A stretch of DNA of 64,000 nucleotides from Paractinoplanes bogorensis (lineage in GTDB: Bacteria; Actinomycetota; Actinomycetes; Mycobacteriales; Micromonosporaceae), in contig NZ_JAHKKG010000005.1 of assembly GCF_018829635.1 (NCBI RefSeq), forward strand, positions 186,001-250,000, in the 5' to 3' direction. Numbering within the stretch: position 1 is the stretch's first letter; each line of letters begins with the position of its first letter. Both the position numbers and the translations under genes were made by a program. The notes beneath the pieces were generated by a model. The model had not been told where the DNA came from, searched no databases, and worked only from the letters and a program-made list of their open reading frames with translations. Positions 24,429 to 33,700 of the stretch are shown here, in pieces.

Positions 24429-25400
24429 ATGGAGCTGGAACCGAGCATCAACGCCTGGATCGAGCGGGCACGACCCGGACGGCGGGTGACCGGGGCGCGC
24501 AAGTTGACCGGCGGGTACAGCAACGACAACACGGTCGTGACCATGAGCGATGGTGAGCGATATGTGCTGCGGCGCTACCTGCGGACCAACCGGTGCGCGC
24601 TCGAACGAACTCTGGCCGAACGGGTCGACGGGGTCGTGCCGGTCGCCGCGGTGGTGGCCGCCGACCCGACCGGTGACAGCGCGGGCGAGCCGGTGCTGCT
24701 GTCGGTGTTCCGGCCCGGCCGTCCGGTGAGCGAACTGCTGACCGAACTGGACGACAGCGCGCTGGCCGCCCTGGGCCACGACGTCGGTTCCACCCTCGCG
24801 TGCATCGGCACCGTGGAGTTCATCCGGCCGGGCTTTCTCACGGTCGTCGCCCCGACAGCCGCGGGCGCGCCCGACCCCGACCCAGGCGTCGAGTCCGGCG
24901 CCCGGCTGCGGTCCGACGGCATCGAGCCGATCGACGGGCTCGACCAGTTCGTCGACCGGTGTCTCCGGGAGGGCAACGCCGACGGCCACCTCAGCGGCGA
25001 CGAGCAGCGGGCCCTCCTGCGCTGGGCCGAGCGCGCGGCGCCGGAACTGGCCACCCTCAAGGGATCCCGTTGCCTCGTCCACTCCGACTACAACCCCAAG
25101 AACCTGCTGGCGAGCGGCGACCGGGTGACCGCGGTGCTCGACTGGGAGTTCGCGTTCAGCAGCTCCCCGCTCGTCGACGTCGGCAACATGCTGCGCTTCC
25201 CGCATCCGCCGGCTTTCGACGAGGCGTTCATCGCGGGATTCCGGGACGCGGGCGGGAGCCTGCCGCCGAACTGGCGCCGCCTCAGCCAGGCCCTCGACCT
25301 GTTCGCGCTGGCCGACTTCCTGACCCGCCCGGTCGAGCACCGCTACTTCGGCCGCGCGATCGAACGCATCCGCGCGCTGCTCGCCGCGAGCGACCGTTGA
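24429..25400 (+). CDS. Phosphotransferase, aminoglycoside phosphotransferase (APH)-like
   Basis: 323-residue kinase of the APH/choline-kinase superfamily. It has LTGGYSNDNTVV (nucleotide loop), VLRRYLRT (Lys/Arg position), the catalytic loop LVHSDYNPKNLL (HxDxxxxN) and AVLDWEFAFSSSP (DW, Mg binding). It phosphorylates a small alcohol or amine, and antibiotic resistance cannot be inferred. Its last 30 bp, including the stop, form the first unit of a 41-bp tandem repeat that continues downstream. Confidence 0.8.
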   Translation: MELEPSINAWIERARPGRRVTGARKLTGGYSNDNTVVTMSDGERYVLRRYLRTNRCALERTLAERVDGVVPVAAVVAADPTGDSAGEPVLLSVFRPGRPVSELLTELDDSALAALGHDVGSTLACIGTVEFIRPGFLTVVAPTAAGAPDPDPGVESGARLRSDGIEPIDGLDQFVDRCLREGNADGHLSGDEQRALLRWAERAAPELATLKGSRCLVHSDYNPKNLLASGDRVTAVLDWEFAFSSSPLVDVGNMLRFPHPPAFDEAFIAGFRDAGGSLPPNWRRLSQALDLFALADFLTRPVEHRYFGRAIERIRALLAASDR

Positions 25401-25575
25401 CGGCAATCGCCCGCGCGCTGCTCGCCGCGAGCGACCGTTGACGGCAATCGCCCGCGCGCTGCCTGCCGCGAGCGACCGTTGACGGCAATCGCCCGCGCGC
25501 TGCCTGCCGCGAGCGACCGTTGACGGCAACCGCCCGCGCGTTGCTCGCAAAAGCGACCGCTGACAGCAACTCACC
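25371..25575 (+). repeat. 41-bp tandem repeat seeded by the end of the APH-like gene
   Basis: Five 41-bp units. The first contains the last codons and stop of the kinase gene. Copies two to four again read A-L-(L/P)-A-A-S-D-R-stop, each in a new frame since 41 is not a multiple of three. The fifth (25535-25575) is degenerate. Distances between matching positions (25383, 25424, 25465, 25506, 25547) are exactly 41. Confidence 0.9.
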
Positions 25576-25616
25576 CGCGCCCTGGACCGAAACGGCCGGG
25601 GCGCGGGCGGAACTGC

Positions 25617-26873
25617 TCAGACGCGGCCGATGGCGATCGTCCGGCCCGGCCGCACCTGGTCGGCGCGGTAGCTGGTCTGGTCGATCGTGGTGCCCGCGGC
25701 GTCGATCAGCAGGATGCGGTCACCCTGGTTGCCGAGCGACGTCGCCGCCGAGACGGTCACCTGCAGGATGGCGCCGCCGGCCAGGACACCCGTCAGCACC
25801 GTACGGCCCCGGGAGTCGTCCTGCAGGCTCCAGCCGCTCAGGTCGACCGGTTTGGCGGTGACGTTGAGCAGCGTGACCACCTCGTGCCCGCGGTCGACGC
25901 CTTCCGGGTCGGGCAGGGCGGCCACGATCAGCACGTCGCCGGCCGCGACCGGACGCGGCTGGGTCGGGGTGCCGGGCAGTGCCGGGTCGGGCTCGATGAC
26001 GAAGTCCTCGGGCCACACCGTCAGCTGGATGCTGCTGCCGGACGCCTTGACCACGTCGTGCATGTTGGCCGGTTCGAGCGTGTCGAGCCGGAACAGCTTG
26101 TCGTCGCGGTGCACCGGGTCGGCCCGCAACCACGTGTCGAATCCGTCGAAGTCGCTGTTGCCCGCGGCCAGGTACGACACCAGACGCCGGAACAACTTCG
26201 GCCACATGACCAGCCGTTGCAGCGCCAGCGCGTCCGGTACGACCGCAGCGCCGTCCGGATCAGCCGTCGACCGTGGCCACACGCCCTTCCTGGCGGCCCG
26301 GGCGGCCCGCGACGAGGCGGCCAGATGCACCCGCAACGTCGTGGGCAGCGTGCCGTAGTACGCCGGATAGGTGTGCCCGTCGGCCAGCAGCGTCGCGTTG
26401 ACCGACCGGTCGACCAGGGCTTCGTCGACGAACACGGCCGACCCGTCGGCACCGTCCGGATCGCCGGCATAGACGAAACCGATCAGCCGCCCGTTCGCGT
26501 CGACGCCGTTGGACAGCACGTGACCGCGCAGGCTGTCCTGATCGGCCGACTGCACCTTGTTCGGCAGGTCCTCGAAATACACGACGTTTGTGAACCCGAG
26601 CCGCCGCAACATCTCGTCCCGGGCCAGGTCGGCGCCTTCGAGTTCCTGATGGGTCTCGTTGAAGTGGGTCTCCAGGGCATCAACCGCTTCCAGCCGTACG
26701 GAGATACCGCGCCGGTTGATGTCCGGCGGAGTCCCCGACGGACGGGGCAACCCTTCGACCAGCGCGGGTGTGTCGGGCAGGAACTTGATCGTGTCCCCGT
26801 CGGGTTCCGGGCCCTGGCGGGGAAGGTCGGGATAGCGGATGACGAAGCGTCCGCGCAGCAGGGTGTAGCTCAT
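25617..26873 (-). CDS. Nuclease with thermonuclease (SNase)-like domain and C-terminal lamin-tail domain
   Basis: 418 residues. The N-terminal part has PDGDTIKFLPDTP and GISVRLEAVDALETHF, matching the staphylococcal nuclease D-G-D-T and R-x-x-x-V-D-x-x-E metal/catalytic pattern, with a long insertion before the rest of the barrel. Residues about 310-410 (VDRGHEVVTLLNVTAKPVDL, SGWSLQDDSRGR, DQTSYRADQV) form a lamin-tail domain. No signal peptide is visible, unlike many secreted nucleases. The ATG at 26873 has GGGGGAC upstream. Confidence 0.7.
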   Translation of the reverse strand: MSYTLLRGRFVIRYPDLPRQGPEPDGDTIKFLPDTPALVEGLPRPSGTPPDINRRGISVRLEAVDALETHFNETHQELEGADLARDEMLRRLGFTNVVYFEDLPNKVQSADQDSLRGHVLSNGVDANGRLIGFVYAGDPDGADGSAVFVDEALVDRSVNATLLADGHTYPAYYGTLPTTLRVHLAASSRAARAARKGVWPRSTADPDGAAVVPDALALQRLVMWPKLFRRLVSYLAAGNSDFDGFDTWLRADPVHRDDKLFRLDTLEPANMHDVVKASGSSIQLTVWPEDFVIEPDPALPGTPTQPRPVAAGDVLIVAALPDPEGVDRGHEVVTLLNVTAKPVDLSGWSLQDDSRGRTVLTGVLAGGAILQVTVSAATSLGNQGDRILLIDAAGTTIDQTSYRADQVRPGRTIAIGRV

Positions 26874-26933
26874 GGTGTCCCCCAAGCTGGGAAAACATGA
26901 CGGCGTGAACCTAGGCCGAGGACCGGGGCGGGG

Positions 26934-27806
26934 CTAGCCTTGCGTCCCTGATCCGTCCCTCGGCTCGAACGCGAGGCGGGCCCGGATCTGTTCGAACCCG
27001 GCCCGCCGCAGGTCCTCGATCGTCGCGGCGAAGGTGGACTCGACGTCGGCCACGACCTCCTCGGCGCCGCCCGCCACCAGTGCGCGCAGCGCCGCCACGA
27101 GCAGATCCATACGTCCCGTGCAGGAGTCGCCGTCGGCGATACCCAGGTAGACGATCATCGGCCAGCACGCTTCACCCGCGGTCCCGGCCAGGCCGACCGG
27201 ACGACCGTCGTCGTGCAGGACGTGCCACGCCGCGGCAGGGCCGGTCAACCAGGGCATCGGGTCCCGGGCCAGGTCGATCCCGGCCACGGCCCAGGCCGTC
27301 TCGGAGCCGGTCAATACGTCCGGCGTATCCAAGCGTGCGATCAAAGCGCGGACCTCGTCCGGGCCGGTGGCGAGCCGCACGTCGGCCGACGTGTGAGCGA
27401 CGGGTGACCGGGTGGGCGTCCAGCGGAAACGGAGGCGCTCGACGGTGGGGATCAGGCCGGCCAGGCGGGCGGCCGCGGCCACGCGGGGATCGACCGGCAA
27501 CACGGCGTAATAGGGCCGTGCATCACCGAACGTGTCGTGGGCCCGGCGCAGTAACGCGGCGCCGACCTCGGGGGAATCGTTCAGGTCGAACACTTCCAGC
27601 CATGGGCCGCCGACCGAACCGGGCGGCAGAACCCAGGCGGCGCGGGCCACCGGTGCACCGTCGCGCAGGGCGATCCACGTACGGGAAAAGGCGAAACCAC
27701 CGGCGGCCAGGCCGTCGGCGAAAGGCATCGGGGACGGCCGGCCGGGGAACGAATCGAAGACGGATTCCTCACCGGGGACCAGTGGGCGGAAAACGAGTGA
27801 ACTCAT
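26934..27806 (-). CDS. GNAT-family N-acetyltransferase-like protein
   Basis: 290 residues, probably two GNAT halves. The first (FSRTWIALRDGAPVARAAWV, EVGAALLRRAHDTFGD) is degenerate. The second has AWHVLHDDGRPVGLAGTAGE, MIVYLGIADGDSCTGRMDLL and AEEVVADVESTFAATIEDLRRAGFEQIRARL, the usual strand-loop-helix order. The pyrophosphate loop is atypical. Acceptor unknown. Confidence 0.6.
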   Translation of the reverse strand: MSSLVFRPLVPGEESVFDSFPGRPSPMPFADGLAAGGFAFSRTWIALRDGAPVARAAWVLPPGSVGGPWLEVFDLNDSPEVGAALLRRAHDTFGDARPYYAVLPVDPRVAAAARLAGLIPTVERLRFRWTPTRSPVAHTSADVRLATGPDEVRALIARLDTPDVLTGSETAWAVAGIDLARDPMPWLTGPAAAWHVLHDDGRPVGLAGTAGEACWPMIVYLGIADGDSCTGRMDLLVAALRALVAGGAEEVVADVESTFAATIEDLRRAGFEQIRARLAFEPRDGSGTQG

Positions 27807-27939
27807 GCGGAACCTCCAGGGCGCGAATGCTGCGCCCCGGAGTCAGAACCGCGGGGACGCCGGGCCGCGGAAGGGGCGCATCGGATCGGACACGGTGCGA
27901 CCTCCTTCCGGGGCGGCGCCGCTGGGCGAGCGGCGCGAA

Positions 27940-27953
27940 ACGGCGTACGGGAA
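27940..27953 (-). other. Recurrent TTCCCGTACG motif, intergenic copy
   Basis: ACGGCGTACGGGAA lies just beyond the stop of the HNH nuclease gene. It shares 14 nt with the sites at 2187 and 35151. Confidence 0.55.
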
Positions 27954-27958
27954 GGAAT

Positions 27959-28582
27959 TTAGCAGTAGCTGGTGAGCAGGTTCTGCAGTGCGGTCTTCTC
28001 GGCCGACTGCAGGGTCAGGTTCCAGTAGTACTTGACGCCGATCCACATGCGCGCATAGGTGCAGCGGTAGGCGGTGCGCGACGGCACCCAGGTCGACGGG
28101 TCCTGGTCGCCCTTCGACTGGTTGACGTTGTCGGTCACCGCGATCAGCTGCGGGCGGGTGAGGTCGTTGGCGAAACTCTGCCGCTTGGAGGTGGTCCACG
28201 AGCTCGCGCCGGACCGCCACGCCTCGGCGAGCGGAACGATGTGGTCGATGTCGACGTCGGAGGCCGCGCTCCAGGTCACACCGTCATAGGGCGAATACCA
28301 ACTGCCGGACGTCGATGCGCACGACGAATTGGTGACGACATTGCTGCCGTCGCGCTTGAGGACGGTCTCGCGGGTGTTGCAGGCGCCGCTGATCGTGATC
28401 CAGTGCGGGAACAGGTCGCGCGAATAACCGCTCATCGAACCCTGGGTCGCGACGGTGAGCGCATTGAGCTGCGACTGGGCGGTGGTGGCGGACGGAATGT
28501 TCGGCGGCGTGGCCGAGGCGGGTGCGGCGGTGGCCAGGCCGATTGCCACGACAGCGGCTACCAGCAGCGAGAGACGACGCAT
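27959..28582 (-). CDS. Secreted HNH nuclease, DUF1524 family
   Basis: 207 residues. The Sec signal is MRRLSLLVAAVVAIGLATAAPASA. The mature part carries VDIDHIVPLAEAWRSGAS (the DHIVPL core of the beta-beta-alpha metal motif) and LIAVTDNVNQSKGDQDP (N-x-x-K). Cys residues (GACNTRE, SSCASTS, YRCTYAR, final C) suggest disulfides. It probably degrades extracellular DNA. An AGGAG site precedes the ATG, and a hairpin lies upstream of that. Confidence 0.85.
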   Translation of the reverse strand: MRRLSLLVAAVVAIGLATAAPASATPPNIPSATTAQSQLNALTVATQGSMSGYSRDLFPHWITISGACNTRETVLKRDGSNVVTNSSCASTSGSWYSPYDGVTWSAASDVDIDHIVPLAEAWRSGASSWTTSKRQSFANDLTRPQLIAVTDNVNQSKGDQDPSTWVPSRTAYRCTYARMWIGVKYYWNLTLQSAEKTALQNLLTSYC

Positions 28583-28594
28583 GACCTGCTCCTG

Positions 28595-28619
28595 TCGACA
28601 TCCATCGAATAGATGTCGA
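28595..28619 (-). promoter_or_regulatory. Inverted repeat upstream of the HNH nuclease gene
   Basis: TCGACATC-N9-GATGTCGA, 8-bp perfect arms, immediately upstream of the nuclease ribosome binding site. It could be an operator or a 5'-leader hairpin. Confidence 0.35.
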
Positions 28620-28657
28620 TCAGTCTCCCGGTCCGGCCGGATCGGCAGTAGATCTCG

Positions 28658-29728
28658 TTACTGTCCTAAGACGGAACGAATGGCGACGTCCAGTCGACGA
28701 GCGGCCTCGCGCAGATCGGCCGGCGGCAGGTGCGAGAAACTCAGCCGGACGCGGTCGTGCCCGCTCTGTCCGTCCAGAAAGAACGCGGTTCCCGGCACGA
28801 ACGAGACCCCGTAACGCTCCGCCACCGGCAGAAGTGACTCCGCGTCAATCCCGTCCGGCAGCTCCTTCCACCAGAACCACCCTCCGTCGGGCCGGTCGTC
28901 CGCCGCCGGGATCAGGGCGTCCCGCTGCGCGCGATAGCGCTGCCGCAAGGTCAGGACATGTTTCCCGTACGCCCCGGAGCCGCCGAACACCGCCATCGTC
29001 ATCGCCGTCGTGTGGTTGACCCCGCCGCCGCTGTGCACGGCCCCGAGCCGCGCCAGCTCGATGACCGTCGACGGGCCGGCGTTGATCCAGCCCAGCCGCA
29101 GGCCCGGCGCGACGGTCTTCGAGAAGGTGCCCAGCCGGATGATGCGCTCACCGGACGACCACAGCGCCGGTGATGCGGGCCGGTCATAGAACAGCTCGCG
29201 GTAGGTGTCGTCCTCGACGATCGTCAGCCCGCTCGCCGCCAGCCGCCGCCGCTGCTCGCCGGGCAGGCTGCGCCCGGTCGGGTTCCCGAACGTCGGCACC
29301 AGATAGAGGAACGCGGCATCATGCTCCCGCGCGGCCCGGGCGACCTCGTCGGGATCGCCGGCCCGCACAGCGATGAGCCGGACGTGCAGATCCGTGAATA
29401 TCTTGTACGCGTAGTGATAGGTCGGCGAGTCGACCAGCACCACGTCGCCGGGCGAGGTCAGCAGCTGCGTGACCAGGGCCAGCCCGTGCGACGTGCCCGC
29501 GGTCACGAACGTCTGCTCGGGGGTGGCGTCCCCGACGTGGGCGGCGATCCATTCGCGCAGGGGAGCGGGCCCGGGTTCATGACCGTAGGTGAGCGCTTTC
29601 CACCCGTACGTCCGTAGTGCCTCCTCGGTCGCCGCCGCCCACGCGCCCGCCGGCAGCAGCGAGGGCAGCGGGTGCCCCCAGCCGAGATCGAGGATTCCGT
29701 CACGGTGCTCGAACTGAACGATCGTCAC
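28658..29728 (-). CDS. PLP-dependent aminotransferase (fold type I, 2-aminoadipate transaminase-like)
   Basis: 356 residues. Cofactor motifs are FVTAGTSHGLALV, DSPTYHYAY, VPTFGNPTGRSL, VEDDTYRELFYD and the PLP-binding lysine in LGTFSKTVAPGLRLGW. It resembles LysN/ARO8-type aminotransferases and MocR C-terminal domains but has no DNA-binding domain. It is divergent from a 2-hydroxyacid dehydrogenase with 18 bp between the starts; together they could turn an amino acid into a hydroxy acid by way of the keto acid. Confidence 0.8.
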   Translation of the reverse strand: MTIVQFEHRDGILDLGWGHPLPSLLPAGAWAAATEEALRTYGWKALTYGHEPGPAPLREWIAAHVGDATPEQTFVTAGTSHGLALVTQLLTSPGDVVLVDSPTYHYAYKIFTDLHVRLIAVRAGDPDEVARAAREHDAAFLYLVPTFGNPTGRSLPGEQRRRLAASGLTIVEDDTYRELFYDRPASPALWSSGERIIRLGTFSKTVAPGLRLGWINAGPSTVIELARLGAVHSGGGVNHTTAMTMAVFGGSGAYGKHVLTLRQRYRAQRDALIPAADDRPDGGWFWWKELPDGIDAESLLPVAERYGVSFVPGTAFFLDGQSGHDRVRLSFSHLPPADLREAARRLDVAIRSVLGQ

Positions 29729-29746
29729 TGAACCAGAATGGGGGAC

Positions 29747-30688
29747 ATGAAGCTCCTACTGCCCGACAGCGTCGACCTGGATCCTGCTCTGCCCGGCGGG
29801 GTGGCCGCCGTCCGCTACGCCATCGGTCGCCCGATTCCCGAGGAGCACACCGACGCGGACGTGCTCGTCGTCTGGAACAACCCGGGTGACCAGTTGCGCG
29901 ACGCCGCGGCCCGGCTCAAGCAGCTGCGCTGGGTGCAGACCCTGGCCGCCGGGCCCGACGCGGTCGTGGCCGCCGGCTTCGCGCCCGACGTGGTGATCAC
30001 CTCGGGCCGCGGCCTGCACGACGCCACGGTCGCCGAGCACACGCTGGCGCTGACCCTGGCCGCCGTACGCCATCTGCACCTGCTCGCCCGCGCCCAGCAG
30101 GCCCGGCACTGGGCCGAGGAGATGCGCGAGCTGCAGGCGGCGCCGGCCACCCGGCGCTTCTACACGTTGCGTGACGCCCACGTGGTGATCTGGGGCTTCG
30201 GCGGCATCGCGGTCGCGCTGGCCCCGCTGCTCACCGCCCTGGGCGCACGGGTGACCGGGGTGGCCCGCAGCGCCGGCACCCGGGAGGGCGTCGAGGTCGT
30301 GACCGAGGACGCGTTCCCCGCATTGCTGCCGGACACCGATGTGCTGATCAACATCCTGCCCGCCACCCCGGCGACGGCTCAGGCGCTGAACGAGGAAATC
30401 CTCGACCAGCTGCCGGACCACGCATGGATCGTCAACGTGGGCCGGGGCGCCACGCTCGACGAGGAGGCGCTGCTGGACGCGCTGCGCGAGGGCACGATCG
30501 GCGGGGCGGCCCTGGACGTCTTCGAGACCGAGCCACTGCCCGACGACTCGGGCCTGTGGAACGAGCCGAACGTCATCATCACGCCGCACGTGGCCGGCGG
30601 CCGCCCGATCGGTGCCTCCGAGCTGATCAGCGAAAACGTGGCCGCGTTCGAGGCCGGCACCCCGCTGCGCAACGTCGTCGACCGCTAG
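29747..30688 (+). CDS. D-2-hydroxyacid dehydrogenase, NAD(P)-binding
   Basis: 313 residues. The NAD fold shows VVIWGFGGIAVALAPLLTALG (GxGxxA-like), followed by ADV-like LPDTDVLINILPATPAT and NVGRGATLDEEALLDALREG. The catalytic His is in ITPHVAGG, and the Glu is in FETEPLPDDSGLW. It probably reduces 2-keto acids. The ATG at 29747 has GGGGG 5 bp upstream; 29738 is an alternative. Confidence 0.8.
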   Translation: MKLLLPDSVDLDPALPGGVAAVRYAIGRPIPEEHTDADVLVVWNNPGDQLRDAAARLKQLRWVQTLAAGPDAVVAAGFAPDVVITSGRGLHDATVAEHTLALTLAAVRHLHLLARAQQARHWAEEMRELQAAPATRRFYTLRDAHVVIWGFGGIAVALAPLLTALGARVTGVARSAGTREGVEVVTEDAFPALLPDTDVLINILPATPATAQALNEEILDQLPDHAWIVNVGRGATLDEEALLDALREGTIGGAALDVFETEPLPDDSGLWNEPNVIITPHVAGGRPIGASELISENVAAFEAGTPLRNVVDR

Positions 30689-30709
30689 CACACCAAGGCG
30701 GCACGCAGG

Positions 30710-33700
30710 TCAGAGAGCCGACGCTGCCAGCTTGTCCGGGTTGCCGAAGCGGTGCGCGGTGATGCTGATCGCCTGCTCGTGCAGGAACGGCAGCAGCTCG
30801 ATCCGCCCCGCCTCGGTCACCGGCGCCGCATAGATGGCCAGGTCGGGCCGTCCCCCGGTGGCGTGGGCGAGCGCCGGCGCCGACCCGCCGATCAGCCGTA
30901 CCCGGTTCACCCCGCGGAGCCCGGCCGCGAACGCCGCGTCGTCCTCGACCCGCACGTCGACCGGGATCGCCGCGACGGCCTCGGCCGGCAGCGGTGACGC
31001 GGTCGACACGCGGAACGCCGATCCCGTACGGAGGCCGGCCGCGACCACCCGCAGCAGGTCGACCACCGGAGCGTCGGCCGCCAGCCGCACCTCGACCGGC
31101 ACCGGGCGGTAGCGGAGCACGTTGCGCTCGGCCCACAGCCCCGAGACGTCCGACTGACCGAAATGGCCGGCCCAGGCGGCGGCGTCGCTGCGGGCCGCCC
31201 GCGCGAGCGTCTCGCCACCGGCCTCGACCAGGGGGCGGACGGCGGCAGGGATCGGGCCGTCGGCGGTCGCCGGAGCGGGCTTCCACCCGCTGAGGCCGAC
31301 CAGGTAGTTCGGGCCACCGGCCTTGGTGCCGGGCCCGACCGCCGACTTCTTCCACCCGCCGAACGGCTGCCGCCGCACGATCGCGCCGGTGATTCCGCGG
31401 TTGACGTACAGGTTGCCCGCCTGGATCCGGTCGAGCCAGGTCGCCAGTTCGGCCGGGTCGAGTGAGTGCAGCCCCGACGTCAGCCCGTAGTCGACGTCGT
31501 TGACCAGGTCGATCGCCTCGTCCAGGGTCGCCGCGGTCATGATGCCGAGCACCGGGCCGAAGTATTCGGTGCGGTGATATTCGGACCCGCGGGCCACCCC
31601 GTCGCGAATGCCGGGGCTCCACAGCCGCCCACTGTCGTCCAGCGACTTCGGCGCCAGCAGCCACTTCTCGCCCGCACCGAGCTTGGTCAGCCCGTCCAGC
31701 AGTTTGCCCGCGGCCGGCTCGATGACCGGCCCGACCTGGCTGGTCGCGTCGGACGGCCAGCCCACGGTCAGCGACGACGCCGCGTCCAGCAGCTGGTGCC
31801 GGAACCGCTCCGACCGCGCCACCGACCCGACCAGGATGACCAGCGACGCCGCCGAGCACTTCTGCCCGGCGTGGCCGAACGCCGACTGCACCACGTCTTT
31901 GACCGCAAGGTCGAGGTCGGCGCTCGGAGTCACGATGATGGCGTTCTTGCCGCTGGTCTCGGCGAGGAGCGGCAGGTCGGGCCGGAACGACCGGAAGAGC
32001 TGCGCGGTCTCGTACGCACCGGTCAGGATGACCCGGTCGACCAGCGCGTGCGCGATGAGCGTCCGGCCCAGCCCGTTCTCCTCGACCTGCACGAGAGTGA
32101 GCAGATCGGCGTCCGGCAGCACCGGCTTGATGATGTCGGCCAGCACGGCGCCGCAGCGTTCCGCCTGACCGGCCGGTTTGAGCGCGACGGCCGAACCCGC
32201 GGCCAGCGCGGACAGCACCGAGCCGGCCGGGATGGCCACCGGGAAGTTCCACGGCGGCGTCACCAGGGTCAGCTTCTCCGGGACGGCCACCGCACCGTCC
32301 ACGTCGTCCAGTTGCGCGGCCAGCTCGGCGTAATAGTGCGCGAAGTCGATCGCCTCGCTCACTTCCGGGTCGGCCTGGTCGGCCGTCTTGCCGGTCTCGG
32401 CCGCCATCACCTCGATCAGGTCGGCGCGGTGGGTCTCGAGGGCCTCGCCGATCCGGTGCAGGATCACGCCACGGTCAGCCCCGGAGAGCGCGCCCCACGC
32501 GCCGGCGGCCGCCACGGCCGCGCCGAGCCGGTCGTCGAGCCGCCGCGCGTCGGTGACCCGGGCCGCGTCGATCGTGGCCTGGCCGATCGCGGAGGAAGAC
32601 ACGCGGGCGAGCACCGAACGCACCAGCGAGCGGTTCGAGGCGACCGACGGGTCGGTGTCGGGCGTGTTGTCGAAGTGCCCGGGCCGGGAGACGGCCACGG
32701 CGGCATGCCGATCGGCCACCCGGTGCGACGGCGGGACGGCCGGGTCCGCATCGGTCGCCGCCGAGCCCGATGCGCGCCGTACCTCCGAATCCAAGGCGGC
32801 CAGCGACGCCAGGAAACGGTCACGTTCGCGCACGAACAGCGCGGAATTACTGTCCAGCTCGAACACCGCGGACATGAAGTTGTCGCTGCTGGCGCCCTCT
32901 TCCAACCGCCGGATCAGGTAGGCGATGGCGACGTCGAACTGCTCCGGCCGTACGACCGGGGTGTAGAGCAGCAGCCCGCCCACCTCGCGCCGCACCACCT
33001 CGGCCTGGCCCTCGGCCATGCCGAGCAGCATCTCGAACTCGATGCCCTCGCGGACCCCGCGCTGCCCGGCCAGCAGCCACGCGTACGCGACGTCGAACAG
33101 GTTGTGCCCGGCCACCCCGAGCCGCACGTTGCCGACCCGGTCCGGGTGCAGCGCATAGTCGAGCACCCGCTTGTAGTTGGTGTCCGTCTCCTGCTTGCTG
33201 CCCCAGGTCGCCAGCGGCCAGCCGTGCACCGACGCCTCGACCTGTTCCATCGGCAGGTTCGCGCCCTTGACCAGACGCACCTTGATGCCGGCGCCGCCCC
33301 GCTGACGGCGGACGGCCGACCACTCCTGCAGGCGGATCATCGCCGACAGCGCGTCGGGCAGGTACGCCTGCAGCACGATCCCGGCCTCGAGGTTGTGCAT
33401 CTCGGGCTTGTCGAGCAGCCGGGTGAAGACCGCGATGGTGAGGTCGAGGTCCTTGTACTCCTCCATGTCGAGGTTGACGAACTTGCGCGTACGCGCAGTG
33501 GCGGCCAACGTGAACAGCGGCGTCAACTGCTCGACGATCTCGGTCACGGCCTCGTCGAACGCCCACGGGTTGTGCGGGGCGACGGTCGACGACACCTTGA
33601 TGGACACATAGTCCACGTCATCGCGGCCGAGCAGACGCTCAGTTTCGCGCAACCGGCGGCCCGCCTCGCCCCGCCCGAGCACCGCCTCGCCGAGCAGGTT

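Noticed and set aside
24429..25400. Aminoglycoside resistance gene
   Set aside because: The kinase fold is shared by many metabolic kinases, and nothing in the sequence indicates an antibiotic substrate.
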